Position numbers and translations under genes: made by a program. The notes beneath the pieces were generated by a model, which searched no databases, was not told the origin of the DNA, and saw only the letters and a program-made list of their open reading frames with translations. Positions 8,922 to 18,613 of a stretch of DNA of 39,036 bases are shown here, piece after piece (the stretch's first letter is position 1; the number at the start of each line of letters is the position of its first letter). The stretch comes from Bacteroidales bacterium (GTDB lineage: Bacteria; Bacteroidota; Bacteroidia; Bacteroidales; UBA1556), in the NCBI GenBank assembly GCA_015493685.1, contig WGCS01000259.1, forward strand, positions 1 through 39,036, written 5' to 3'.

Positions 8922-8929
8922 TACTTTTG
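8922..8929 (+). promoter_or_regulatory. -7 element of the tetR-efflux operon
   Basis: TACTTTTG matches TAnnTTTG exactly. The -33 position, about 20 nt upstream, falls inside the right arm of the palindrome (GTTTTC). It predicts a start near 8936 and a leader of about 20 nt. Confidence 0.65.
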
Positions 8930-8956
8930 CCGCTCGAAAATAGATAATATTTGAAT

Positions 8957-9568
8957 ATGATGAATAAGAAACAAGAACAAATAATTAAAGCAACAGCTAA
9001 GTTATTTATGAAATATGGCATTAGAAGTGTTACTATGGATGAGGTAGCCAAGGAGCTTACTATTTCTAAAAGGACTTTGTATCAGTTTTTTAAGGATAAG
9101 ACTGATTTGGTAAATTATGTGGTAGAATTTATGGGGGATAAGTCAGATATTAGCCATTGTGGAGAAGATAGGAACTTAAATGCTGTGGAGAAACATATTT
9201 CTGTTTACAATAAAGTAAGTGCTATTCTCACCAATGCAAATCCATCTTTTGAATATGATTTGCAAAAGTATTATCCTAAGCAATTTAAAAAGATGATTAA
9301 GACCAGGCGAAATAGCATGTTTGAAAAGATGAAACATGACTTGCAGCAAGGAGTTGATGAGGGTTTTTTTAGAGCGGATATGGATGTTGAGAAAGTGGCC
9401 ATACTTAACTTAATACGAATCGAAAGTATCAAAGATAACGAAATAATAGAGAAGTATAATCTTAAACTTATTGATATGATTCAAGAGTTTTTTGATTATC
9501 ATCTTCATGCCATTGCCACAGAAAAAGGGATTAAAGAATATGCCAACCTATTAAGTCAAGAAAAATGA
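8957..9568 (+). CDS. TetR/AcrR family transcriptional regulator
   Basis: DNA-binding repressor of about 203 aa. The N-terminal TetR helix-turn-helix is clear: FMKYGIRSVTMDEVAKELTI then SKRTLYQFFKDKTDLVNYVV. The C-terminal ligand domain is variable and includes a DYHLHAIATEKGI-type tail. The track start is a TTG at 8951; I prefer the ATG at 8957. It is the first gene of an operon with tolC (4-nt ATGA overlap), an adaptor and an RND pump, so it most likely controls that pump by binding the adjacent palindrome. The ligand is unknown. Confidence 0.95.
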   Translation: MMNKKQEQIIKATAKLFMKYGIRSVTMDEVAKELTISKRTLYQFFKDKTDLVNYVVEFMGDKSDISHCGEDRNLNAVEKHISVYNKVSAILTNANPSFEYDLQKYYPKQFKKMIKTRRNSMFEKMKHDLQQGVDEGFFRADMDVEKVAILNLIRIESIKDNEIIEKYNLKLIDMIQEFFDYHLHAIATEKGIKEYANLLSQEK

Positions 9569-10923
9569 TAAAAAAAGTAATAATAAGCTTAGTTATTTTA
9601 TTGGGTTTAGGACAAATAAGTTTATGGGCCCAAGATGTACAAACATTGAGTTTGAAAAAAGCCATTGATTTGGCACTGCAAGAGAATAGAACAATTATGA
9701 ATGCAGGTAATGATGTGCTTATTGCCAAAAAGAAAGTGTGGGAGACTACAGCTATAGGATTGCCTCAGGTAAAAACAGAATTAAAATATTCCAATAGTGT
9801 GGATGTGCCAATTACGCTTATGCCGGCTAAAATTTTCAATCCTAATGCCGGTCCCAATGATTATGTTCCTTTAAAATTTGGGCAGCAACATTCGGCATCA
9901 TTTAATTTTACCGCTTCGCAGTTAATATTTAGCGGGGAGTATATTGTTGGTTTACAAGCTTCTAAGACTTTCCAGGAACTCTCCAAAAAAGCGGTGATAA
10001 AATCTAAAAATGATGTTATTGATTTAGTTACCAAGTCATATTATGGAGTGTTGCTTGCTTATGAAAATGAAAAGGTTCTTCGTAAAACACAAAAAGACAT
10101 TCAAAAGACTTTTGATGATATTTCAAAGGTCTACAAATCAGGTATGGTTGACGAAACAGATGTTAGCCAAATAGAACTTAATCTTATTACCGTTAATAAC
10201 TCTTTAGCTTCCATTGAAAGACAGGAGCGTAATGCGGAGAATATTCTTAAGTTTCAGATAGGAATGCCTATTGGTGATTCTATAGTTCTTAGCGACAGCT
10301 TACTGGGCTTATTTGATAGGGCGAGTTTGGAGGGGGTAATGAAACAAGATTTTGATATGAGTAAAAACATAGAATATCAGATGCTTCAAACACAAAAAGA
10401 TATTTCAAAGTTAAGTGTAAAAAGAGAGAAATCCACCTTTTTACCCACTATTTCTGCTTTTTATTCGCATAATGTAAGTGGGCAAACCAACAATTTTGAT
10501 GATTATTGGAGCGGCCATCAAAATTATTATCAGTCGAATATCGTTGGAGCAGGATTAAGTTGGAGTATTTTTAACAGCGGGTCGCGATTGGTAAAGGTAC
10601 AGCAGGCTCAATTGGAATTGGCTAAAATTAAAAACCAGGATTATATGCTTCAACAGAATTTAAACTTCCAATATATCAAAGCGAAGAATGATTTGGTTAC
10701 AGCCTATCAGACTTATCAAAAGGAAGTTAAAAATTCTAAATTGGCAGAAAAAATTTATTATCGAGCGTCGGTTAAGTTTTCCAATGGAATGCTATCAAGT
10801 ACTGAGCTGACACAACTAAATCTTCAATATTTCAATAGCCAAACAGCACTCTACAGATCAATTATTGGAGTGCTCAATGCCAAAGCTGAAATTGATAAAA
10901 TATCAGGAAATAATATAAAGTAA
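9565..10923 (+). CDS. TolC family outer membrane efflux protein
   Basis: Outer-membrane channel component of a tripartite efflux system (452 aa). A Sec signal peptide ends near Ala22 (SLWAQD). The mature part starts with LSLKKAIDLALQENRTI and shows the two similar halves of the OEP family, each with long coiled-coil helices (about 125-230 and 340-450), for instance YYRASVKFSNGMLSSTELTQ near the end. It overlaps the stop codon of tetR, so translation is coupled. It forms the exit duct for the adaptor and RND pump encoded downstream. Confidence 0.94.
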   Translation: MIKKVIISLVILLGLGQISLWAQDVQTLSLKKAIDLALQENRTIMNAGNDVLIAKKKVWETTAIGLPQVKTELKYSNSVDVPITLMPAKIFNPNAGPNDYVPLKFGQQHSASFNFTASQLIFSGEYIVGLQASKTFQELSKKAVIKSKNDVIDLVTKSYYGVLLAYENEKVLRKTQKDIQKTFDDISKVYKSGMVDETDVSQIELNLITVNNSLASIERQERNAENILKFQIGMPIGDSIVLSDSLLGLFDRASLEGVMKQDFDMSKNIEYQMLQTQKDISKLSVKREKSTFLPTISAFYSHNVSGQTNNFDDYWSGHQNYYQSNIVGAGLSWSIFNSGSRLVKVQQAQLELAKIKNQDYMLQQNLNFQYIKAKNDLVTAYQTYQKEVKNSKLAEKIYYRASVKFSNGMLSSTELTQLNLQYFNSQTALYRSIIGVLNAKAEIDKISGNNIK

Positions 10924-11018
10924 ATACATTAATAAAAGTGATTAATAAACGTAAATATAATCTGCCTAAGTTAAGCTTGATAAAGTCTTGTTTGTTAGAA
11001 AGAAAAACCATTGAACCC

Positions 11019-12161
11019 ATGAAAAGATTAGTAATTATATTGTTAGTATTAAGCAGCTTAAGTGCTTGTAATAATAAAAAGGAAAGCCCGGCCGAAATAA
11101 AGGCAAAAATTAATGAATATAAGTTACAAATTGTTGATTTGGAAGGAAAAATTAGTGATTTAAAAGGGCAACTTTCGAAGTCTACAACCGATAAAATGGA
11201 AGGGAGTATATTGATAGGAGTAAAAAAAATAGAGCCTGAAAAATTTACTCATTATTTGAAAGCCACAGGAAATGTCGAGGCCCAGAAAGAAGCCTATATT
11301 AGTCCTGAACTTAATGGATTGCTAAAAAGTATTAATGTAAAAGAAGGTGAATATGTTACTAAAGGTCAATTAATGGCTGCTGTTGATACAGAAATAATTA
11401 GAAGTAATATTCGTGCCATAGAGACTCAACTTAATCTAGCCCAAACTATTTATAAAAAGCAGAAATCACTTTGGAAACAAAAAATTGGCTCAGAAATTCA
11501 ATATTTACAAGCGAAAACAAATAAAGAGTCCTTGGAACGTAAACTGGAGACCTTACGGACGCAACTTAGTATGGCTACTATTACCGCTCCTTTTGATGCT
11601 TATGTGGAAACTGTTTATCAGAAAGTTGGAGAGATGGGATCACCATCGCGACAATTGTTCCATATCGTAAATCTTAAAAATCTAAAGGTGGTGGCAAATA
11701 TATCGGAGAGCTATATTCCTTTTATTCACAAAGGTGATATGGCAGAAATTAGTTTCCCTACTTATCCCAAAATAAGACTTAAGGCAGCAGTGGCAGTTGT
11801 TGGAGCAGTAATAAATCCCAATAATAGAACTGTGGAAATTCAAATTCCCATTAAAAATATTGATAATAAACTTAAACCTAATATTATTGCCATGGTGGTA
11901 TTGCCTGATTTCTCTGCTGACTCGGCCATTATTGCCCCCTCAATAGTGATTAAAAATGATGCCAACGAACTAAACTACGTCTATGTAGTGGCTAAAAAAG
12001 GAAATCAAACTTACGCTAAAAAAGTATATGTAAAAACAGCTAAGAGTTATGGCAATAGTACAATGATTTTGTCAGGGCTGAAAAAGGGTGATCAACTTAT
12101 TGTACAAGGATATAATCTTGTTAAAAATGGGAGCTTGGTAAGGATAAAAACGAAAAAGTAA
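11019..12161 (+). CDS. RND efflux periplasmic adaptor lipoprotein
   Basis: Membrane fusion protein (HlyD/AcrA family). The ORF track start at 10938 gives a 27-residue leader that is not signal-like; ATG 11019 gives MKRLVIILLVLSSLSAC, an SPII signal with lipobox LSAC, so I start there (380 aa). After the lipid-anchored Cys comes a predicted coiled coil (about mature residues 12-45), then the lipoyl/barrel region (YISPELNGLLKSINVKEGEYV), an alpha-hairpin, and a beta-barrel plus C-terminal domain ending NGSLVRIKTKK. It links the TolC and RND proteins encoded on either side. Confidence 0.94.
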   Translation: MKRLVIILLVLSSLSACNNKKESPAEIKAKINEYKLQIVDLEGKISDLKGQLSKSTTDKMEGSILIGVKKIEPEKFTHYLKATGNVEAQKEAYISPELNGLLKSINVKEGEYVTKGQLMAAVDTEIIRSNIRAIETQLNLAQTIYKKQKSLWKQKIGSEIQYLQAKTNKESLERKLETLRTQLSMATITAPFDAYVETVYQKVGEMGSPSRQLFHIVNLKNLKVVANISESYIPFIHKGDMAEISFPTYPKIRLKAAVAVVGAVINPNNRTVEIQIPIKNIDNKLKPNIIAMVVLPDFSADSAIIAPSIVIKNDANELNYVYVVAKKGNQTYAKKVYVKTAKSYGNSTMILSGLKKGDQLIVQGYNLVKNGSLVRIKTKK

Positions 12162-12214
12162 AAGCTGGAAATTAGTTTTATTATTGAATAAGAATATTAA
12201 AAAGCAACAATAGC

Positions 12215-15200
12215 GTGAAAGAACGAAAAGATAAGAAGGATAAAAAAGATAGTATTGTAAGGAATTTTTCCCTCACTACGGCATCAATAAAAAATAGAAA
12301 TACCGTAATATTATTGGCTATAGTAATGGCCGTTTATGGTATGATAACTTACATACAGTTGCCCAAAGAATCTTTCCCTGATATTAAGATTCCAAAAGTT
12401 TTTGTAAAAACAGTTTATCCCGGAAATCCTCCTGTTGATATTGAGAATTTAATTACACGCCCCTTAGAAAAAGAACTTAAAACCATTAAGGGTGTAAAAG
12501 AAATTACCTCTACCTCTTCGCAAGATAATAGCGATATTGTGGTGGAATTTATGAGTAATTATGATATTAAAAAGGCGGTACAAGATGTAAAAGATGCCGT
12601 TGATAAAGCCAAAAGTCAACTTCCCGATGACCTTAAAGTTGATCCCATGGTATTGGAATTGGATGCTTCCGAATTTCCAATACTGAGTATTAACCTTTCC
12701 GGTGATTTTAGTATCGAAGAGTTGCGTACTATTTCTGATAAACTCAAAGATAAAATAGAGGCTTTGCCGGAAATTTCTAAAGTAGCCATTAAAGGGCTTA
12801 ACGATCGACAAATCAATATTAATATTGATAAGGATAAAATGGCTGCTAATAACCTTAGCTTTAAGGATATAGAAGATGCTGTAAAATTTGAAAACTTATC
12901 TATGTCGGGAGGTGATTTGGTAACTCAAAACACTCGACGCTCAGTAAGAATTAATGGGGAATTTAAAAATGTTGATGAAATAAATGATATTATTGTTAAG
13001 CATGATAAGGGTAATATTGTTTATCTAAGAGATGTTCTTGAAGATGGAAAGGTAATTGACGGCTATGTAGATCCTTTGACTTTTGCTCGTTTGGATGGGC
13101 AAAATGTGGTTTCGCTTAGCGTGGTTAAAAAAGGAGGGGAGAATCTTATCGATGCTACCGATAAAATTAATGCCATTTTGAAAGAAGCCAAAAAAAGCGG
13201 GCTAATTCCTCAGACCATGGATGTGGTTACCACTAATGATATGTCGGATATGGTGAAGAAACAAGTTAGCAACTTGGAGAATAGTATTATCATGGGAATG
13301 ATCTTCGTTATTACCATTCTTTTCTTCTTCTTGGGATTAAGAAATTCGCTATTTGTAGGTCTCGCAATTCCTATGTCAATGTTGATATCGTTTATTGTGA
13401 TAGGAATGTTTGGTTATACCATCAATATGATGATATTGTTTGGGCTGGTGTTGGCATTGGGCATGCTGGTGGATAATGCCATTGTAGTAGTGGAGAATGT
13501 CTATCGATTTATTGGCAAGGGATATTCTGTTTTTGAAGCAACAAGACAGGCCGTTGGAGAAATTGCTTGGCCAATTATTGCCTCTACAGCAACTACTTTA
13601 GCTGCATTTCTTCCTTTAATATTTTGGCCGGGAATGGTAGGCAATTTCATGAGTCTATTGCCTATCACCCTTATTATTGTACTCTCCTCTTCGCTATTTG
13701 TAGCCCTGGTTATTGTACCTACATTCATTGTTTTATTTGTTAAAGAAGGAAATGAAGAACATCCTCCGCAACTGAAGAAAATATTACGCTCCATTGCCAT
13801 AATGCTTGTCTTTATTATTATTGGTTATCTAGTTAAAATCTATTGGCTAGCCAATTTGCTGGTGTTGTTTTCAGTTTTGGCTTTGGCTTACTATTTCTTT
13901 CTTTATAAATGGAGTTCTTGGTTTCAAACCAATTTCTTGTCGTGGCTTGAAAACTATTATTTGAAAGTGCTGCATTGGGCATTGAAGGGCAATAACCCTC
14001 GCTGGTTGCTAATGGGAGGCTTTGCATTGTTTATTGGTACTATTTTCTTTTATAAAGTAGCCGGTGGTGAAGTGTTGTTCTTCCCCAATAATCAACCTCG
14101 TTATCTGAATATTACCATGAAATTGCCCATAGGTACCGATATCGATTCCACCAATCACTTTGCTTATGCTATCGATCAAAAGGTGAATAGGATACTAAAA
14201 AAAGACTCTTCAATTATCAAATCGGTATTGACGGTAGTAGGCAAAGGTGCCGTTGGTGAGCGAGAACAAAGTTTCGGTAATACTCCGGAGAAGGCACTCA
14301 CTACTATTACCTTTATCGATTATGATAAGCGACAAAATCATCGTTCTTCCGTTTTAATAATGAAAGAATTAGCTGATAGTCTAATAGGAAAATATCCCGG
14401 TGTGCAACTATCAGTAGAAAAAAATAAAATGGGTCCCCCTACGGGTAAACCTATTAATATTGAGGTAGTTGGTGATAATTATCCCAAACTTATTCAGCTT
14501 ACGGATTCCATTATGGCTTATATCGAAAATTCTAATGTGCCCGGAATTGAAGAGCTCAAACGAAATCTCGATAATGGAAAACCGGAACTGTTGATACATA
14601 TCGATAGAGATAAAGCCAGGAGGTTTGGTTTGTCAACGGCTCAAATTGCTTCCAGTATTAGAACTTCTCTCTTCGGAAAAGAAATTTCAGATTTTAAAGA
14701 TGGTGAGGATAAATACCCTATTCGCTTAAGATATTCAAAGGCTTACAGAAAGGATGTTTCTTCGCTTTTAAATCAGAAGATAACCTTTAGAAATCATCAA
14801 GGTAAGCTGCTGGAAATTCCAATCTCTGCCGTGGCAACAATTAAATATACCAACACTTATGGTTCTGTTAATCGTAAGGATATGAAGCGTGTAATAACCA
14901 TTTATTCTAATGTATTGGAAGGCTATAACGCCAACGCTATTAACGCCAACTTGAAAAACCTTTTGGCTAATTTTAAACTTCCCGAAGGATATAGCCTGAG
15001 TTTTACCGGTGAGCAAAAAGATCAAGCTGAGGCAATGAATTTTTTAATAGAAGCGTTAACAATTGCTATAGCACTAATATTCTTGATATTAGTTACACAG
15101 TTTAATTCTTTTGTTAAGCCTTTTATTATTATGATAAGTGTCCTTTTTAGTACCATTGGTGTATTTGGGGGCTTGGCTACTTTCCACATGGACTTTGTAA

Positions 15201-15655
15201 TAATTATGACGGGCATTGGAATTATCTCCTTGGCAGGTATTGTGGTTAATAATGCCATTGTCCTTATCGATTATATCGATCTGCTCAAGAACAGAAAACG
15301 CAAAGAATTAGCATTGAGCCTCGAGGATGATTTGCCTCTTGATATAAGTATTGATTGTGTTGTTACTGCCGGTCAAACACGATTACGACCTGTTTTGCTT
15401 ACTGCCATTACTACTGTTTTGGGATTAATTCCTATGGCAGTAGGTATGAATATTGATTTTGGCGGATTACTAAATCATCTTAAACCAAATCTTTACTTCG
15501 GTGGAGAGAATGCTGATTTTTGGGGACCAATGGCGTGGACGGTAATCTTTGGACTTACCTTTGCTACTTTTCTAACCCTAATTTTAGTACCAGTAATGTA
15601 TATTGTGGGGAACAAAATCAAACTTGCTTTTAACAATAAACAAAAGCAGAAATAG
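12215..15655 (+). CDS. RND efflux transporter, AcrB/HAE-1-like permease
   Basis: Inner-membrane proton-driven exporter of 1146 aa. The first helix is followed by YIQLPKESFPDIKIPKVFV and YPGNPPVDIENLITRPLE, as in AcrB-type pumps. The TM4 proton-relay motif reads GMLVDNAIVVVENVYRF, with Asp retained at the first relay position and Asn at the second. A second half with ITGIGIISLAGIVVNNAIVL-type helices is intact. The start is GTG (12215), with an in-frame stop shortly upstream and no usable ATG. Between the two halves (about 525-575) there are two extra strongly hydrophobic segments compared with AcrB. It is the last gene of the tetR operon; the substrate is unknown. Confidence 0.95.
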   Translation: MKERKDKKDKKDSIVRNFSLTTASIKNRNTVILLAIVMAVYGMITYIQLPKESFPDIKIPKVFVKTVYPGNPPVDIENLITRPLEKELKTIKGVKEITSTSSQDNSDIVVEFMSNYDIKKAVQDVKDAVDKAKSQLPDDLKVDPMVLELDASEFPILSINLSGDFSIEELRTISDKLKDKIEALPEISKVAIKGLNDRQININIDKDKMAANNLSFKDIEDAVKFENLSMSGGDLVTQNTRRSVRINGEFKNVDEINDIIVKHDKGNIVYLRDVLEDGKVIDGYVDPLTFARLDGQNVVSLSVVKKGGENLIDATDKINAILKEAKKSGLIPQTMDVVTTNDMSDMVKKQVSNLENSIIMGMIFVITILFFFLGLRNSLFVGLAIPMSMLISFIVIGMFGYTINMMILFGLVLALGMLVDNAIVVVENVYRFIGKGYSVFEATRQAVGEIAWPIIASTATTLAAFLPLIFWPGMVGNFMSLLPITLIIVLSSSLFVALVIVPTFIVLFVKEGNEEHPPQLKKILRSIAIMLVFIIIGYLVKIYWLANLLVLFSVLALAYYFFLYKWSSWFQTNFLSWLENYYLKVLHWALKGNNPRWLLMGGFALFIGTIFFYKVAGGEVLFFPNNQPRYLNITMKLPIGTDIDSTNHFAYAIDQKVNRILKKDSSIIKSVLTVVGKGAVGEREQSFGNTPEKALTTITFIDYDKRQNHRSSVLIMKELADSLIGKYPGVQLSVEKNKMGPPTGKPINIEVVGDNYPKLIQLTDSIMAYIENSNVPGIEELKRNLDNGKPELLIHIDRDKARRFGLSTAQIASSIRTSLFGKEISDFKDGEDKYPIRLRYSKAYRKDVSSLLNQKITFRNHQGKLLEIPISAVATIKYTNTYGSVNRKDMKRVITIYSNVLEGYNANAINANLKNLLANFKLPEGYSLSFTGEQKDQAEAMNFLIEALTIAIALIFLILVTQFNSFVKPFIIMISVLFSTIGVFGGLATFHMDFVIIMTGIGIISLAGIVVNNAIVLIDYIDLLKNRKRKELALSLEDDLPLDISIDCVVTAGQTRLRPVLLTAITTVLGLIPMAVGMNIDFGGLLNHLKPNLYFGGENADFWGPMAWTVIFGLTFATFLTLILVPVMYIVGNKIKLAFNNKQKQK

Positions 15656-15742
15656 AAGAAAGCTAGATAATAAGAAAGGAAGGCTTAATTTCTAAAATGT
15701 TGATATACAACAATTTAATATATTTCCTATAATAAAATAGTA

Positions 15743-15787
15743 AAATAGAGTATCTACATCTTTATTGAAAATGTAGATACTCTATTT
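15743..15787. terminator. 17-bp hairpin after the efflux operon
   Basis: AAATAGAGTATCTACAT pairs perfectly with ATGTAGATACTCTATTT across an 11-nt loop. The following T run is short, so termination is likely but not certain; it lies between convergent genes and could serve both strands. Confidence 0.6.
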
Positions 15788-15826
15788 AAAATTAGTAAAA
15801 AACGATAAGTAGTTTGTTACCTAATA

Positions 15827-15931
15827 TTAGCTTGTTGTGAGAATGGTAATAATAATAACTAAAACCATTGCAATGCCATAAATCCATAGCATTGTGCTCT
15901 CTTTGATTTTTGGTTGTGCTTTTTCAGCCAT
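15827..15931 (-). CDS. 34-aa single-span membrane peptide
   Basis: Too short for the ORF track. ATG at 15931 to TAA at 15827 encodes 34 aa: a polar, charged head MAEKAQPKIKESTM, one hydrophobic helix (LWIYGIAMVLVIIITIL) and a short tail TTS. Composition and layout are those of a genuine N-in small membrane protein rather than a random frame. It lies alone between the efflux-operon hairpin and the PHP gene, transcribed towards the hairpin. I do not recognise the family. A modulator of the adjacent RND pump (as AcrZ is for AcrB) would be one hypothesis, but nothing in the sequence proves it. Confidence 0.6.
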   Translation of the reverse strand: MAEKAQPKIKESTMLWIYGIAMVLVIIITILTTS

Positions 15932-15958
15932 GATAAATAAATTTTGATAATTTTACAC

Positions 15959-15982
15959 ACTATACTGTCCGACTATACTGTC
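15959..15982. promoter_or_regulatory. Direct repeat ACTATACTGTC x2 in a divergent promoter region
   Basis: Two exact 11-nt copies start at 15959 and 15972 (13-nt spacing) between the divergent small membrane peptide and PHP genes. Could be tandem half-sites for a regulator; could also be chance. Confidence 0.3.
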
Positions 15983-16020
15983 AAAGTATATTTCTTGATT
16001 TACACTTATAAGACGAGCTT

Positions 16021-16863
16021 ATGTATAAAAATCTTTGTTATCATACACACAATTCTTTTTGCGATGGGAAAAATTCCATTGAGGAGATGATTCAAGAAGC
16101 TGTAAATCAGAATATAACAGCCTTAGGTATATCGAGTCATGCTCCCTTAAAAATTGCAAATAAATGGAGTATTTCGTATGAAAATCTACTTAATTATAGT
16201 CAGGAAATCGATAATTTACGTCATAAATATCGTAATAAGTTGCATTTATTCAAATCGTTGGAGATTGATTTTATCCCTTCTTATACCTATTCTTTTGTGC
16301 ATTTTAGGTCGTTATTGCATTTAGATTATACCATAGGATCAATTCATTTGGTGTTAAATACGAAAAATAATCAATTGTGGTTTATTGATGGAGATAAAAA
16401 AGAATGTCAACAAAACTTCAAAACTATTTTTAATAGTAACATTCGGGAGGCTATTACGTCTTATTACAATCAAATGAGAAAAATGATTTTGACACAGAAA
16501 CCGGATATTATTGGCCATTTGGATAAAGTAGTAATGAATACTGCAGGCGAATTCTTTAATGAGAAGGAGTCTTGGTATCAAGAGGAGGTCGATAAAACCT
16601 TAAAAGTAATAAAAGAAGCAGGCTCAATAATTGAGATTAATACCAGAGGACTTTATAAACAGAAATGGCATACAAGTTTTCCTTCTCCTGAGATTTTGAG
16701 TAAGGCCAATAAATTAAAAATACCGATCATTATTACTTCTGATGCACATCATACTTCTGAATTGCTATCTAATTACGAGGAGGCCGCAATAATTGCAAAA
16801 GAATGTGGTTATTCTCATGTAATGAGATTCGAAAATAATACTTTTAACAAAATGAAAATCTAA
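16021..16863 (+). CDS. PHP-domain histidinol-phosphatase
   Basis: Metal-dependent phosphoesterase of the PHP superfamily, HisJ/HisK-type (histidinol phosphate to histidinol). Metal ligands are visible in order: YHTHNSFCDGK (His8, His10, Asp15), SSHAP, SLEIDFIPSY, GSIHLV, IIGHLDKVVMN and the C-terminal TSDAHH. The 280-aa length is normal. It is 4 nt upstream of a lipoprotein gene and far from any other his gene in this window, so a role outside histidine synthesis cannot be excluded. ATG chosen as in the track. Confidence 0.88.
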   Translation: MYKNLCYHTHNSFCDGKNSIEEMIQEAVNQNITALGISSHAPLKIANKWSISYENLLNYSQEIDNLRHKYRNKLHLFKSLEIDFIPSYTYSFVHFRSLLHLDYTIGSIHLVLNTKNNQLWFIDGDKKECQQNFKTIFNSNIREAITSYYNQMRKMILTQKPDIIGHLDKVVMNTAGEFFNEKESWYQEEVDKTLKVIKEAGSIIEINTRGLYKQKWHTSFPSPEILSKANKLKIPIIITSDAHHTSELLSNYEEAAIIAKECGYSHVMRFENNTFNKMKI

Positions 16864-16867
16864 CATT

Positions 16868-18484
16868 ATGAAAATCAAATCAGTACTGGCTCTTGCATTA
16901 GTTGCGTTGTTTTTTTCTTCCTGTCAAAAGAAGCCCGAAGAGTTAAAATACCTTCCAGAAACAGCAAATTTTGTACTTACATTTTTACCTAAGCAATTGC
17001 AACAAGAGAGTGGCGTGGATAATTTTTCACAGACAAAAGCATATCAGAATATCCTAAAAAAATTAGATGCCAAGCAAAAGGAATTGTTCCTGAATTATAA
17101 TTATATTTTTGATAATACAGAAGAAAGTGGCATTGATTTAAATAAAAACATTTTCTTTTTTGGTAGTAGCAATTCTAATGGATACCATCAGAGTACAGGT
17201 TTTGTTGTTTTTATTAAGAGTCCTGATAAATTTAAATTATTGATGGAAAATCTGATTAGCTCAGCTTCTGACTCAATGGAAATAATAGAGAAGAATGGGA
17301 TGCATTATTTAATATCCACAAAAGTTAATCCACGTAAAATATTGGTGTGGAATAATACGGTAGCTTTAGCCAACTTTCGAATTAAAGGAAGGAGCAGTAC
17401 GCCTATTCTAATGGCTGCTATTAATAAGATGATGCAACAGAAAATTAATAATTCCTTGGCTTCTAATAAAGATTTTCTTGATTTTTATTCGCACAGACAA
17501 GATTTTAGTTTTTGGTATAGTTCGGCAATGTTGATGGATAAGCTTCCCTTAAAATATCGTGCTGTTGCGCAAATGCAGATGCCGATTAGTTTAAAAGGTA
17601 TTTATTTTCACCAATATTTACGTTTTGATAAAGGGGAAATTGTTTTGCAATCAGCGCTTGTACTGCCTGACGAATTAAAGGATTTCTTGAAGAAATATAA
17701 AATAGTGAAACCTCATTTTGATAAAAAAATGCTTGGTTTTATTCCCAATAGAAGTATTTTCAATGTTTCTTTTGCCATTAACCCTTCGGAATTGCTTAGG
17801 ATGATTAGGGATTTATATGCTGAGCGTCAAATTGATACCAAGGGAATGGAACAGTTGTTTGAAGTTGCCAGCAATATTAAGTTAGACAGGGTATTTAAAG
17901 CCTTATCGGGAGATTGCGTTTTTAATATTAATAATGTGGAGTTTGCCGATACTCATTATAATGGGACTCAAGGGAAAGATTCCCTCCATTGCCATGCAAA
18001 TAAAAAATTGAAATGGTTGTTTTCAACGGTGATAAAACTTGACGATGAGCAAGTATATTTGTGGTTGTTAGATCAGATTGATAATAATAAAATAAAAATG
18101 CCTGATGGTTATTTTGTCTTGGGAAACAATCCCAATAATCGTTTGTTTGCCAGTTTAAAGGAACATTATGTGATGATTACAAATCAAAAAGACTTAATTG
18201 AAAATTTTGTTGGTAATACGCCATTATCCAATTCGTTATTGCATTCCGAAATTGCAGAACATCTAACTAATTATGCAATCTATGCCCAGTTGGATATGGA
18301 TTATTCTACTTATCCCAATAATATGCAACTTTATTTTGATTCCATTTATTCTCATGGTAGAGGGTTGTTGTTTAAAAATAAATTATCGCAGATTCGCTTC
18401 GAGCCCAAAGACAGTTACACCAATGATATTATCGTGGATTTTAAAGATGATAGCGTAAATAGTTTGCGACAAATTATGGAATAA
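16868..18484 (+). CDS. Lipoprotein, DUF4836-like (tentative)
   Basis: Exported lipoprotein of 538 aa: signal MKIKSVLALALVALFFSSC with lipobox FSSC. The mature part opens with KYLPETANFVLTFLPKQL, like Bacteroidetes DUF4836 proteins that begin with a P-x-xAxFV strand, and continues with alternating strands and segments such as FKALSGDCVFNINN and EHYVMITNQKDLIENF. Function unknown; probably on the periplasmic or outer-membrane face. It starts 4 nt after the PHP gene, so it is co-transcribed with it. The family assignment is by resemblance only. Confidence 0.65.
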   Translation: MKIKSVLALALVALFFSSCQKKPEELKYLPETANFVLTFLPKQLQQESGVDNFSQTKAYQNILKKLDAKQKELFLNYNYIFDNTEESGIDLNKNIFFFGSSNSNGYHQSTGFVVFIKSPDKFKLLMENLISSASDSMEIIEKNGMHYLISTKVNPRKILVWNNTVALANFRIKGRSSTPILMAAINKMMQQKINNSLASNKDFLDFYSHRQDFSFWYSSAMLMDKLPLKYRAVAQMQMPISLKGIYFHQYLRFDKGEIVLQSALVLPDELKDFLKKYKIVKPHFDKKMLGFIPNRSIFNVSFAINPSELLRMIRDLYAERQIDTKGMEQLFEVASNIKLDRVFKALSGDCVFNINNVEFADTHYNGTQGKDSLHCHANKKLKWLFSTVIKLDDEQVYLWLLDQIDNNKIKMPDGYFVLGNNPNNRLFASLKEHYVMITNQKDLIENFVGNTPLSNSLLHSEIAEHLTNYAIYAQLDMDYSTYPNNMQLYFDSIYSHGRGLLFKNKLSQIRFEPKDSYTNDIIVDFKDDSVNSLRQIME

Positions 18485-18613
18485 GAGGATTTCGATAGAA
18501 GAGTGTATCCGGTATAAATAATTAGAGGATGCGTAATGTGTTGCAGATAATGTTCTTCGTTGAATACCACTTATTTATAGTAAAAGGAAAACAGGAACGA
18601 TTCCATAGAATAG

